Assembly (NCBI GenBank): GCA_002083525.1
Contig: LWDM01000058.1
Coordinates: forward strand, 1 to 52,117
Direction of reading: 5' to 3'
Length of the DNA stretch: 52,117 bases
Source: Proteobacteria bacterium SG_bin9
GTDB lineage: Bacteria; Pseudomonadota; Alphaproteobacteria; Rhizobiales; Xanthobacteraceae
Shown piece after piece: positions 1 through 8,027 of the stretch; positions within the stretch are counted from its first letter, which is position 1; every line of letters begins with the position of its first letter. The notes under the pieces were generated by a model. That model searched no databases. It was not told the DNA's origin and worked only from the letters and a program-made list of their open reading frames with translations. The position numbers and the translations under genes were made by a program.

Positions 1-182
1 TTGGCGGGTGCGCCCTTTTGCTTGGCAGCATTCTGCTTGGCGGGCGGCGCCGGTGTCGACTTGCTCGACTTCGCGCTGCTGGAGCTTTGCGCGCTGGCGC
101 CGGAGTGATCGCCGATCAATGACCATCCGCACAGCAGCGCGGCTGCCGCGAGAAAAGCCATTCCATACCGCACCGAGATCAT
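1..182 (-). CDS. Exported Ser/Lys/Ala-rich protein, N-terminal part (cut by window edge)
   Basis: Only the first 60 residues lie in the window; the gene runs off the left edge. It begins with a clear Sec signal peptide: a short polar start containing Arg5, a hydrophobic core (MAFLAAAALLCGW, residues 8-20) and a likely cleavage after Ala-Ser-Ala near residue 31. The mature part is a low-complexity linker rich in Ser, Lys, Ala and Pro, typical of the flexible N-terminus of a periplasmic protein. A GGAGGA ribosome site lies about eight bases before the ATG at 182. The function cannot be read from this fragment. Confidence 0.6.
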   Translation of the reverse strand, partial: MISVRYGMAFLAAAALLCGWSLIGDHSGASAQSSSSAKSSKSTPAPPAKQNAAKQKGAPA

Positions 183-374
183 CGCCTCATTCCTCCGCTC
201 GCATCGGCTGCATCAGCTGCGCGAGAGCCCCCAAAACGATTCGGTCCACTGCATAAATGCCTTAGCGACCGGGAGCGCGATTGTGAAGCCGCGGCCCAAT
301 ATCCGTCCAATGCGCATCCATCCGCACAGCGCCGGATGCGAGAGTGGAACCAGCATTGCGACGCTTTTTTGGCG

Positions 375-1229
375 CTATTTTTGCGACTTGAGGCGTGCAC
401 GATGCGCCTCCCACTGCGCCTCGCTCCAGCCGAGAAGGTCCTCGGCGCCGGAGGTGCGCAAGTGTGCCCCACCATCGATGGTGACCATCTCGCCATTGAT
501 GTAGGCGGCACGGTCCGAGATCAGGAAGCTCGCGAGATCGGCCAACTCCTCGTGTTGCCCGACACGGCCGAGCGGGTTGAGGTCTTCCGGCAGGATCGCC
601 TTGCGACCCTCGGGCCGCAGGTTTGCGGACGCGCCCGGCGTCGGAAACGGACCCGGCGCGATCGCCACGAGACGCACGCCCTTCGGTCCCCACTCCACGG
701 CAAGACTTTTCGTCATTGCAAGCACGCCAGACTTCGCAATCGCCGACGGCACGGTGAAGGCACGGCCGGTAATGGTCGACGTCGAAAGAATACTGAGCAC
801 GACACCCGTGTGCTTCGCTTCGATCCAGCGCTTGCCCGCGGCCATGGTACAGTAGAGCGCGCCATGCAGGGTGGGTGCGAGGATCGCATCGGCTGCACGT
901 GCGGAGAGATGTTCGGTCTGTGCAATGAACGTTGCGGCGGCGTTATTCACCAACACGTCGAACGGAGCGGTTTCGAACGCGCGGACCATCATCGCATCGA
1001 CCGCCGCCGCATCGCGCACGTCGCAGACGAGTGTCGTCACCTTGCCGCCCGTCTCTTTCGCAAGGCGCTGCGCGGTCTCCTGTAGCACGGCCTCGCGTCG
1101 CCCGCAGATCACAAGCTCCGCGCCGAAGGTCAGAAAGCGCCGGCCCATCGCCGCACCAAGCCCGGTACCACCGCCGGTGATCAAGATGCGCTTGCCGCGC
1201 AGAAAGTCCTTGTCGAACATGGTGCTCAT
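375..1229 (-). CDS. SDR-family oxidoreductase, 2,4-dienoyl-CoA reductase-like
   Basis: A 284-residue short-chain dehydrogenase/reductase. The NADP-binding TGGGTGLG motif is at residues 18-25 and an NNAAATF motif follows at about 93-99. The usual YxxxK catalytic pair is replaced by SAIAK: the lysine is kept and the tyrosine is lost. That pattern is characteristic of 2,4-dienoyl-CoA reductases, which reduce dienoyl-CoA intermediates during beta-oxidation of unsaturated fatty acids. The C-terminal EMVTIDGG segment is the usual SDR end, followed by a tail of about 30 residues. It is divergent to the quinone oxidoreductase at 1368. The fold is certain; the substrate is inferred from the active-site pattern. 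Confidence 0.8.
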   Translation of the reverse strand: MSTMFDKDFLRGKRILITGGGTGLGAAMGRRFLTFGAELVICGRREAVLQETAQRLAKETGGKVTTLVCDVRDAAAVDAMMVRAFETAPFDVLVNNAAATFIAQTEHLSARAADAILAPTLHGALYCTMAAGKRWIEAKHTGVVLSILSTSTITGRAFTVPSAIAKSGVLAMTKSLAVEWGPKGVRLVAIAPGPFPTPGASANLRPEGRKAILPEDLNPLGRVGQHEELADLASFLISDRAAYINGEMVTIDGGAHLRTSGAEDLLGWSEAQWEAHRARLKSQK

Positions 1230-1367
1230 TCCGTTTGCCGGGAATTGATCGCCGACTTCGCTGAAATTTCAACCATCGGACCGTGGAAACGCGCGGTTGT
1301 CGAGGCCTGCAAAATCCGGCACAAAAGCCCGCATAAACAGACAGAAAAACTTGCCCAAGGTGTAGCG

Positions 1368-2342
1368 ATGAAAGCCATCCTCTGCTCGCAGTACTGCGAA
1401 CCCGACGACCTCGTTTATGGCGACGTTCCCGATCCGGTTGCGGGTCCGGGCGAGGCGGTGATCGCCATCAAGGCGGCGGCGCTGAACTTCTTCGACATCC
1501 TGATGATCCAGGGCAAGTACCAGATCAAGCCGCCCTTCCCGTTCTCTCCGGCGGCGGAAGTCGCGGGCGTGATCGAGAGTGTCGGCGCCGGCGTCACAAC
1601 CTTGAAGCCGGGCGACCGTGTCGTTGCCTCGTGCGGCCACAACGGCGCGCGCGAGAAAATCGCGCTGCCGGAAAAATCGATCGTAAAAATCCCCGACAAC
1701 CTCGACTACGATCGCGCCGCCGGCATCATCATCATCTACGGCACGGCGCTACATGCGCTGGAAGACCGCGCGTCGCCGAAGCCCGGTGAAACGCTCGCTG
1801 TGTTCGGCGCGGCCGGCGGCACCGGTCTCGCCGCGTGCGAACTCGGCAAGCTGATGGGCCTGAAGGTGATCGCCTGCGCATCGTCGGACGAGAAGCTCGA
1901 GTTCGCGAAGCAGCACGGCGCCGAATTGACGCTGAACTACGCGAAGGAAGACCTGAAGGAAGGCCTGAAGCGCATTACCGGCGGCAAGGGCGTCGACATC
2001 GTGTTCGATCCGGTCGGCGGCGCGTATGCGGAAGCCGGCGTGCGCTCGATGGCGTGGGAAGGCCGCTTCCTCGTGATCGGCTTTGCGGCGGGTGAAATTC
2101 CGAAACTGCCGCTCAACCTCGCGCTGCTGAAGGGCTGCGATATCCGCGGCGTGTTCTGGGGCGCGTGGGCGCGGCAGAACCCGGACAAGAACCGCGCCAA
2201 TCTCGAAAAGCTCGTGAAGTGGACGGCGGAGGGCAAGATCTCATCGCACGTCGATCGCACCTTCCCGCTGGCGAAGACGGCTGATGCATTGAAGGTGCTC
2301 GGCGGACGTCAGGCGATGGGCAAGGTGATCCTGCATCCATGA
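1368..2342 (+). CDS. NADPH:quinone oxidoreductase family protein (zinc-free MDR)
   Basis: A 324-residue medium-chain reductase. The N-terminal GroES-like domain carries the ALNFFDILMIQGKYQ and PFSPAAEVAGVI signatures, followed by a Rossmann domain with a glycine-rich AAGGTGLAACELG motif and the GGKGVDIVFDPVGG segment. The cysteine cluster of zinc alcohol dehydrogenases is absent, so this is the quinone oxidoreductase branch, which uses NADPH to reduce quinones or enones. The open frame continues upstream to 1245, but the ATG at 1368 gives the family N-terminus and has an AAGG site in front. It converges on the reductase gene at 2451 with an inverted repeat between them. Confidence 0.85.
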   Translation: MKAILCSQYCEPDDLVYGDVPDPVAGPGEAVIAIKAAALNFFDILMIQGKYQIKPPFPFSPAAEVAGVIESVGAGVTTLKPGDRVVASCGHNGAREKIALPEKSIVKIPDNLDYDRAAGIIIIYGTALHALEDRASPKPGETLAVFGAAGGTGLAACELGKLMGLKVIACASSDEKLEFAKQHGAELTLNYAKEDLKEGLKRITGGKGVDIVFDPVGGAYAEAGVRSMAWEGRFLVIGFAAGEIPKLPLNLALLKGCDIRGVFWGAWARQNPDKNRANLEKLVKWTAEGKISSHVDRTFPLAKTADALKVLGGRQAMGKVILHP

Positions 2343-2346
2343 TGGT

Positions 2347-2441
2347 GTCGTCCTGGGCGAGCGAATGCGAGACCCAGGACCCATACGCTGTGAACTCTCG
2401 ATAGGGCACGGAGTATGGGTCCCTGCTTTCGCAGGGACGAC
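2347..2441. repeat. Imperfect long inverted repeat (nested hairpins) between convergent genes
   Basis: The left arm (GTCGTCCTGGG ... CCCATAC) and right arm (GTATGGGTCCCTGC ... GGGACGAC) are reverse complements apart from a longer centre in the left arm. Each arm is itself a smaller palindrome; the right one is TCCCTGC-TTTC-GCAGGGA. The element fills nearly the whole gap between two convergent stop codons, so it probably also acts as a bidirectional terminator. It resembles the GTC(G/A)TCCCTGCGAAAGCAGGGA-type intergenic repeats common in Bradyrhizobium relatives; the family assignment is from memory. Confidence 0.7.
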
Positions 2442-2450
2442 AATTGACTG

Positions 2451-3374
2451 CTAGCTCTTGAACGCCGTTTCCTTGCCCTTCACCAGCGAAACGACGACAT
2501 CGTTGAACGGCGTATCGATACCGAACCTGTCGCCGAGCGGCGGGATCGCGCCGTTGATGACATCGATTTCCGATTTCCTGCCCGCTATGTGATCGAGCAG
2601 CATCGACGGACGCGCGCCGGGAATCTTCAGTCCGAAGTCGCGGACGTACTTCACAGGCTCGTCGATCTCGACCGTGATGTTCTGCGCCTTCGCCATCTCG
2701 AACGCTTCGGTCGCGCAGCCAGCGGAAATGCGGAACGCGTCCGGGCTGTTGATGACTTCGCCGATGGTGAGGCCGGTCAGCGTGCAGGGCCCGCTATAGG
2801 CGATGTTGCAGATCAGCTTTTCCCAGACCATGCGGTGAATGTCGGGAAACTTCAGAACCTTGAATCCTGCACTCTCCCAGACCTTCCCGACCTGTTCGAG
2901 ACGATCCGTCATCCCGCCAGCGTATTCGCCGAGACGCACGAACTCCCAGCCGTTGTGATGCGCATGACCGGGCTTGGGGATCGATGCACCGAAGCCGCCG
3001 ACGACGCCGATCAGCACCTTCTCCGCACCGACGATGGCTGCGACCTTCTCGGCCGAACCGACGCCGTTTTGAATCGTGAGCACCGTGCCGCCTTTCGCGA
3101 GCACCGGCTTCACCGCATGCGCCGCCGCTTCGACGCCGGAGGCCTTGGTCGCGATGATCGCAAGATCGATCGGGCCGGCATCCGCGACGGTCTGCGATGC
3201 ATTGAGCTTGACCGTCTTGTCGCCGCTCGCACCGGAGACGCGCAGGCCATCGGCGCGAATGGCGTCGATGTGCGCCGGCCAGGTGTCGATGGCCCAGACA
3301 TCGATGCCGGCCGCACCCATGAGGCCCGCATAGACGGAGCCCATCGCTCCGGTTCCGATGATGGCAACACGCAT
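2451..3374 (-). CDS. 2-dehydropantoate 2-reductase (ketopantoate reductase) family protein
   Basis: A 307-residue NADP-dependent reductase with the N-terminal GTGAMGSVYAG dinucleotide-binding motif (residues 7-17), an ATKA segment after the second strand, TIQNGVG, and a C-terminal helical domain containing the KLICNIAYS lysine/asparagine segment and RPSMLLDHIAGRKSEID, which corresponds to the substrate-binding region of PanE. PanE reduces ketopantoate to pantoate for coenzyme A synthesis. Many alphaproteobacteria carry several paralogs with other 2-ketoacid substrates, so I give no gene symbol. A GGGAGGAAACG ribosome site precedes the ATG. Confidence 0.82.
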   Translation of the reverse strand: MRVAIIGTGAMGSVYAGLMGAAGIDVWAIDTWPAHIDAIRADGLRVSGASGDKTVKLNASQTVADAGPIDLAIIATKASGVEAAAHAVKPVLAKGGTVLTIQNGVGSAEKVAAIVGAEKVLIGVVGGFGASIPKPGHAHHNGWEFVRLGEYAGGMTDRLEQVGKVWESAGFKVLKFPDIHRMVWEKLICNIAYSGPCTLTGLTIGEVINSPDAFRISAGCATEAFEMAKAQNITVEIDEPVKYVRDFGLKIPGARPSMLLDHIAGRKSEIDVINGAIPPLGDRFGIDTPFNDVVVSLVKGKETAFKS

Positions 3375-3438
3375 CGTTTCCTCCCGCTTCTTTTTCTTTA
3401 GAGCGGCAGGTTAGCACCAAACCCGCGATGGGGAATGC

Positions 3439-3831
3439 TCAGTCGGCCGATGCATCCGCCGGCGTGTCGCCGCTCTTGATCCGTTCGATCGCGGTGCGCG
3501 CGGCATCACGATGGTCGGGCTGAATGTGGCTCGTCACCAGCCGCAGTGCCGTCGCCAGCACCGCCGCGTCGTCGGTGAAGCCGAGCACCGGCAGCAGGTC
3601 CGGCACGAAATCGAACGGCAGGATGAAGTAGGCAAGCGCGCCGATGAGCGACACTTGCACATGGCGCGGCGTCTTGCGGTCGAACGCGCAGTAATAGGCC
3701 GCGATCAGATCCTCGGCGAACGGCAGATGCACGGCGACTCGCTTCGCCTTGGCGAAGAACCGCTTGCGCACGCTCTCGCGATCCCGCGCGAGCTTGTCGG
3801 GTTCGGCATCGATGGTTTGCTCGTGCGCCAT
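3439..3831 (-). CDS. YkvA/DUF1232 family membrane protein
   Basis: A protein of about 130 residues with the DUF1232 core: VQVSLIGALAYFILPFDFVPDLLPVLGFTDD, a hydrophobic stretch followed by the conserved (F/I)DLIPD-like turn and a TDDAAVLATAL helix. It is probably a small inner-membrane protein; the family has no settled function. The open frame extends to an ATG at 3858, which has no good ribosome site, whereas the ATG at 3831 has AGGA about eight bases ahead. The C-terminus is short and polar. Confidence 0.75.
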   Translation of the reverse strand: MAHEQTIDAEPDKLARDRESVRKRFFAKAKRVAVHLPFAEDLIAAYYCAFDRKTPRHVQVSLIGALAYFILPFDFVPDLLPVLGFTDDAAVLATALRLVTSHIQPDHRDAARTAIERIKSGDTPADASAD

Positions 3832-3907
3832 GTTGTCCTGATCCGGTGCCGGCTTCATTCGCGAAAGGTGGGAAGGGGCATGACCTGCCGCAAGCTGGTC
3901 GGACGGA

Positions 3908-4201
3908 TTACTTGCCGGCGATCTCGTTCATCGCCTTGGCGAGCTTGATGTCGAGCACGGTCAGTCCGCCGGCGTCGTGGGTCGACAGCACCACCTCGAC
4001 CGTCTTGTAGATGTTCGACCACTCGGGATGGTGGTCCATCTTCTCGGCCACCAGCGCGGCGCGGCTCATGAAGCCGAAGGCCTCGTTGAAATCCTTGAAC
4101 GTGAACGTCCGCTGGATCGCGTCGCGGCCGCTCACCTCGCTCCAGCCGGGGATGTGACCTAGCGCCTGCTTGCGTCCCTCGCCTGTCAGCTTCTCCACCA
4201 T
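3908..4201 (-). CDS. phhB: Pterin-4-alpha-carbinolamine dehydratase
   Basis: A 97-residue protein, the family's normal size. It carries the signature of the dimeric alpha+beta PCD/DCoH fold: W-x-E near the N-terminus, RTFTFKDFNEAFGFM, then AEKMDHHPEWSNIYKTVEVVLSTHDAGGLTVLDIKLA. The two adjacent histidines and the later His of the active site are present. The enzyme dehydrates 4a-hydroxytetrahydrobiopterin, regenerating the cofactor of aromatic amino acid hydroxylases. No phenylalanine hydroxylase gene is in the window. An AAGGAG site precedes the ATG at 4201. Confidence 0.9.
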   Translation of the reverse strand: MVEKLTGEGRKQALGHIPGWSEVSGRDAIQRTFTFKDFNEAFGFMSRAALVAEKMDHHPEWSNIYKTVEVVLSTHDAGGLTVLDIKLAKAMNEIAGK

Positions 4202-4257
4202 GGCCTGCTCCTTGCTTGATGGTCTCTTGGAATGCTTGTCACGGAACAACCCCGGAG

Positions 4258-4275
4258 GCTGGCACTTGTGCCAGC
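4258..4275. promoter_or_regulatory. 18-bp palindrome, candidate operator
   Basis: GCTGGCAC-TT-GTGCCAGC is an exact inverted repeat with a two-base centre. It sits in the 259-bp gap between the divergent phhB-like gene (start 4201) and the TAXI-type gene (start 4461), about 57 bp from the first. A dimeric repressor site is the simplest reading; a short RNA hairpin is also possible. The rest of the gap holds a TACAAT hexamer at 4329-4334 without a convincing -35 partner. Confidence 0.4.
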
Positions 4276-4460
4276 AGCGGCCGGTAACCATGTCGCAGGC
4301 GGGGCAAGCCAGCGTGCTGCAAATTTGCTACAATGTTGGCCTAGCGCCTGTTTGATTACCACGAACGGACAGATTTTCCTTACGAATCATCCGTTTGGCG
4401 GCCGCACCATATCTCCCGAGGGCGAAAGCCCGATGAGTAGTCAACGCGAGCGCTGATCGA

Positions 4461-5906
4461 ATGAATGAGACACTGAAAAATCTGATGTCGCGTTCCACCG
4501 AGATCGGCACCACCGCATTTGATCCATCCGCCCCGCGCACCCCCCGCGCCCGGCGGATCGCTGCCTTTTTCATCGCGCTGGCCGCAACGCTGGCCGTCCT
4601 CGCGATGAGCGCTGCGGCCTACTACTACAGCATGCGCCCGGTGACCCTGCGCATCTCCGTCGGCCCGCCGAACAGCGACGACCAGAAGGTGGTGCAGGCG
4701 CTGGCGCAAGCCTTCGCGCGCGAGCGCAGCAAGATCCGTCTGCGTGTCATCCCTGTTGAGGGCACCACCGCCGCGGCCACCAGCATCGCCAACGGCACCA
4801 CCGATCTCGCCATCGTTCGCGGCGACCTCGACCTGCCGAAAGAGGCATTGGCGGTCGCGACCTTGCGCAAGAACGTCGCCGTGCTCTGGGCGCCGCCGCG
4901 CGCGACCACGCCGCGCGCGAAAGGCGCCGCCAAGGGCAAGCCGATCAAGAAGATCACCGATCTCGCCGGCAAGAAGATCGGCGTGATCGGCCGCACGCCA
5001 GCCAACGTCAATCTGCTGAAGGTCATCCTCGATCAGTACGGCATCAAGCCCGACAAGTACGAAGTCGTGCAGTTCTCGACCACCGGCTTTGCCGAAGCGG
5101 TGAAAGGTCAGAACCTCGATGCTTTCATGGCCGTTGGTCCGGTGAACAGCCGCATCACGGCTGATGCGATCAACGCGACGACGCGCGAAGGCGCGCTGCC
5201 GACGTTCCTCGCGATCGACGCGGCCGACGCGATCGATCAGAAATATCCGGCGTATGAGTCGGCGGAGATCCCGGCCGGCGCCTACGGCAACGACAAGCCG
5301 GACGATGCGATCAAGACCATCGGCTTCAATCACCACATTGTCGCGCGCAAGGCGCTTCCGGAAACAACTGTCGCTGCATTCACGCGGCAGATCTTCTCGA
5401 TGCGCCAGTCTGTGCTTGCTGAATACGCTCACGCCGCGAAGCTGGAAGCGCCGGACACCGACAAGGACGCCTCGCTGCCCGCGCATCCGGGTGCTGCCGC
5501 CTATGTCGACGGCGAAGAAAAGACGTTCCTCGAAAAATACAGCGACTACATCTGGTTCGGCTTCATGGGTCTGTCCGTGCTCGGCTCAGCCGGCGCGTGG
5601 TTCGCCGGCTACATGCGCAAGGACGAGCGCATCAGCAACTCGTCGCGCCGCGACCGGCTGCTGGAGATGATTGCGATCGTGCGCAAGTCGAACAACACGG
5701 AAGAGATCGACGAGTTGCAGATCGAAGCCGACGACATCATGCGCGATACGTTGAATTGCTTCGAGCATGGCGCGATCGAGGAAGGCACGCTCACCGCCTT
5801 CAACATCGCGCTGGAGCAGTTCCATAACGCAGTTGCCGACCGCAAACTGCTGCTGATGTCGATGCCGCCGAGCCCGGCCCGCCCGAGCGTCCAGCTGCGG
5901 GCCTGA
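4461..5906 (+). CDS. Membrane-anchored TAXI-family (TRAP-associated) solute-binding protein
   Basis: A 481-residue protein. A single N-terminal membrane anchor (about residues 33-54) is followed by a binding domain of about 300 residues with TAXI features: LRISVGPPNSDD, VEGTTAAATSIANGTTDLAIVRGD, LAGKKIGVIGRTPANVNLLKVIL and a TIGFNHHIVARKALPE segment. Unlike a free binding protein it has a second transmembrane helix at about 363-385 and a polar tail of about 96 residues that should be cytoplasmic. No TRAP permease genes are nearby. It may work as a ligand sensor or scaffold instead of a transporter subunit; this is inference. Confidence 0.75.
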   Translation: MNETLKNLMSRSTEIGTTAFDPSAPRTPRARRIAAFFIALAATLAVLAMSAAAYYYSMRPVTLRISVGPPNSDDQKVVQALAQAFARERSKIRLRVIPVEGTTAAATSIANGTTDLAIVRGDLDLPKEALAVATLRKNVAVLWAPPRATTPRAKGAAKGKPIKKITDLAGKKIGVIGRTPANVNLLKVILDQYGIKPDKYEVVQFSTTGFAEAVKGQNLDAFMAVGPVNSRITADAINATTREGALPTFLAIDAADAIDQKYPAYESAEIPAGAYGNDKPDDAIKTIGFNHHIVARKALPETTVAAFTRQIFSMRQSVLAEYAHAAKLEAPDTDKDASLPAHPGAAAYVDGEEKTFLEKYSDYIWFGFMGLSVLGSAGAWFAGYMRKDERISNSSRRDRLLEMIAIVRKSNNTEEIDELQIEADDIMRDTLNCFEHGAIEEGTLTAFNIALEQFHNAVADRKLLLMSMPPSPARPSVQLRA

Positions 5907-5990
5907 GCCCAATCTCTGAGCGGCACTGAAAACACTGGTGAAAATCGGCCGCAGACCTGACCTGAATTAAGCTTTCCGGCCGATCAGTCG

Positions 5991-6018
5991 TTGTTTTTTC
6001 ACGTTTTTTGACTATATT
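5991..6018 (+). promoter_or_regulatory. Candidate sigma-70 promoter of typA
   Basis: TTGTTT at 5991-5996 and TATATT at 6013-6018 are separated by 16 bases, in the otherwise AT-richer part of the gap between the TAXI gene and typA. If used, transcription would begin near 6025, giving a leader of about 105 bases that contains the hairpin at 6037-6062. Called by eye only. Confidence 0.4.
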
Positions 6019-6036
6019 GCGCCGCACGCGTCCAGA

Positions 6037-6062
6037 GTGCCCGGCTTCACCAAGCCGGGCAC
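6037..6062 (+). terminator. GC-rich hairpin with following T-run upstream of typA
   Basis: GTGCCCGGCTT-CACC-AAGCCGGGCAC forms a perfect 11-bp stem with a four-base loop, followed by CACG and five T residues. It may end transcription of the upstream TAXI gene. Because a promoter-like sequence lies before it, it could instead be a leader attenuator of typA. Confidence 0.55.
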
Positions 6063-6129
6063 CACGTTTTTGGACCCCGGATTCCGGACCTCGGCACATG
6101 GTCCGCCTCGATAACCGCACGGCTGACTC

Positions 6130-7956
6130 ATGAATTTGCGAAACATCGCCATCATTGCTCACGTCGACCACGGCAAGACCACACTCGTCGACAAGCTGCT
6201 CCAGCAGTCCGGCACCTTCCGCGACAACCAGAAGGTTGCCGAGCGTGCCATGGACTCAAACGACCTCGAGCGCGAGCGCGGCATCACCATTCTCGCCAAG
6301 TGCACCTCGGTGCAGTGGAAGGACACGCAGATCAACATCGTCGACACGCCGGGCCACGCCGACTTCGGCGGCGAGGTCGAGCGCATCCTCTCGATGGTCG
6401 ACGGCGTGATCGTGCTCGTCGACGCCGCTGAAGGCCCGATGCCGCAGACCAAGTTCGTCGTCGGCAAGGCACTCAAGCTCGGCCTCAAGCCGATCGTCGC
6501 GATCAACAAGGTCGACCGCCCCGACGCGCGCATCAACGAAGTCGTCAACGAGGTGTTCGACCTGTTCGCAGCACTCGACGCCACCGACGAGCAGCTCGAC
6601 TTCCCGATCCTCTACGGCTCCGGCAAGAACGGCTGGATGGCCGATAGCCCGGATGCGTCGCACGATGTCGGCATGACGCCGCTGTTCGAACTCGTGCTCA
6701 AGCACGTTGCGCCGCCGGTGGTCGAAGAAGGTCCGTTCCGCCTGCTCGGCACCATCCTCGAAGCCAACCCCTATCTCGGCCGCATCATCACCGGCCGCAT
6801 CGCGTCGGGTTCGGTGAAGCCGAACCAGGCCTTCAAGGTGCTGTCGCGCGACGGCAAGGTGATCGAGCAGGGCCGCATCACCAAGGTGCTGGCATTCCGC
6901 GGCCTCGAGCGGCAGCCGGTCGAGCTCGCCGAAGCGGGCGACATCGTCGCCATCGCGGGCCTGACCAAGGGCACCGTCGCCGACACGTTCTGCGATCCGG
7001 CCGTCGAGACGCCGCTGAAGGCACAGCCGATCGACCCGCCGACCGTGTCGATGTCGTTCATCGTCAACAACTCGCCGCTCGCCGGTACTGAAGGCGACAA
7101 GGTGACGAGCCGCATGATCCGCGACCGCCTGATGCGCGAAGCGGAAGGCAACGTGGCGCTGCGCGTCGTCGAGGCCGACGACAAGGACTCAATGGAAGTG
7201 TCAGGCCGCGGCGAACTGCAGCTTGCGATCCTGATCGAGACCATGCGCCGCGAAGGCTTCGAACTTTCCGTGTCACGCCCGCGCGTCGTGCTGCACAAGG
7301 ACGACAACGGCAGCTGGCAGGAGCCGATCGAGGAAGTCGTCATCGATGTCGACGAGGAGCACTCGGGCGTCGTCGTGCAGAAGATGAGCGAGCGCAAGGC
7401 CGACATGATGGAAATGCGTCCGTCGGGCGGCAATCGCCTGCGTCTCGTGTTCCACGCACCGACCCGCGGCCTGATCGGGTATCAGGGCGAACTGCTGACC
7501 GACACGCGCGGCACCGCAATCATGAACCGCCTGTTCCACGGCTACGCGTCGTACAAGGGCGAAATCCAGGGCCGCCGCAACGGCGTCTTGATTTCGAACG
7601 AACAGGGCGAGGCCGTCGCCTATGCGATGTTCAAGCTCGAAGATCGCGGCCCGATGATGATCGAGCCGGGCTGGAAGGTGTATCGCGGCATGATCGTCGG
7701 CGAGCACACCCGCGACAATGACCTCGAGATCAACGTGCTCAAGGGCAAGCAGCTCACCAACATCCGCACCACCTCGAAGGACGAAGCGGTGCGCCTGACT
7801 CCGCCGATCCGCATGACCTTGGAAAAGGCGCTGGCCTACATCGAGGACGACGAGCTGGTCGAAGTGACGCCGAAGTCGATCCGTCTGCGCAAGAAGCACC
7901 TCGATCCGAACGATCGCAAGCGCGCGGAAAAGACCAAGGAAGCACTGGCGAGCTGA
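6130..7956 (+). CDS. typA: Ribosome-associated translational GTPase TypA/BipA
   Basis: 608 residues, the normal length. The GTPase domain shows AHVDHGKTT (10-18), the switch segment ERERGITILAK, DTPGHADFGGEVER and NKVDRP. It is followed by the beta-barrel domain II, EF-G-like domain III/V segments (SGRGELQLAILIETMRREGFEL) and the BipA-specific C-terminal domain (RGLIGYQGELLTDTRGTAIMNR ... KVYRGMIVGEHTRDNDLEINVLKGKQLTNIR). BipA binds the 70S ribosome and aids 50S assembly and growth at low temperature or under stress. The gene stands alone, with its own terminator after the stop. Confidence 0.97.
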   Translation: MNLRNIAIIAHVDHGKTTLVDKLLQQSGTFRDNQKVAERAMDSNDLERERGITILAKCTSVQWKDTQINIVDTPGHADFGGEVERILSMVDGVIVLVDAAEGPMPQTKFVVGKALKLGLKPIVAINKVDRPDARINEVVNEVFDLFAALDATDEQLDFPILYGSGKNGWMADSPDASHDVGMTPLFELVLKHVAPPVVEEGPFRLLGTILEANPYLGRIITGRIASGSVKPNQAFKVLSRDGKVIEQGRITKVLAFRGLERQPVELAEAGDIVAIAGLTKGTVADTFCDPAVETPLKAQPIDPPTVSMSFIVNNSPLAGTEGDKVTSRMIRDRLMREAEGNVALRVVEADDKDSMEVSGRGELQLAILIETMRREGFELSVSRPRVVLHKDDNGSWQEPIEEVVIDVDEEHSGVVVQKMSERKADMMEMRPSGGNRLRLVFHAPTRGLIGYQGELLTDTRGTAIMNRLFHGYASYKGEIQGRRNGVLISNEQGEAVAYAMFKLEDRGPMMIEPGWKVYRGMIVGEHTRDNDLEINVLKGKQLTNIRTTSKDEAVRLTPPIRMTLEKALAYIEDDELVEVTPKSIRLRKKHLDPNDRKRAEKTKEALAS

Positions 7957-7981
7957 TGCCATTTGCATTGCAGAGTTGACC

Positions 7982-8008
7982 AAGGCCGGGGCTTGCCCCG
8001 GCCTTTTT
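7982..8008 (+). terminator. Rho-independent terminator of typA
   Basis: AAGGCCGGGGC-TT-GCCCCGGCC, a strong stem with a very short loop, is followed directly by five T residues 26 bases after the typA stop codon. Confidence 0.85.
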
Positions 8009-8027
8009 CATTTCGGATAACCTCCGC

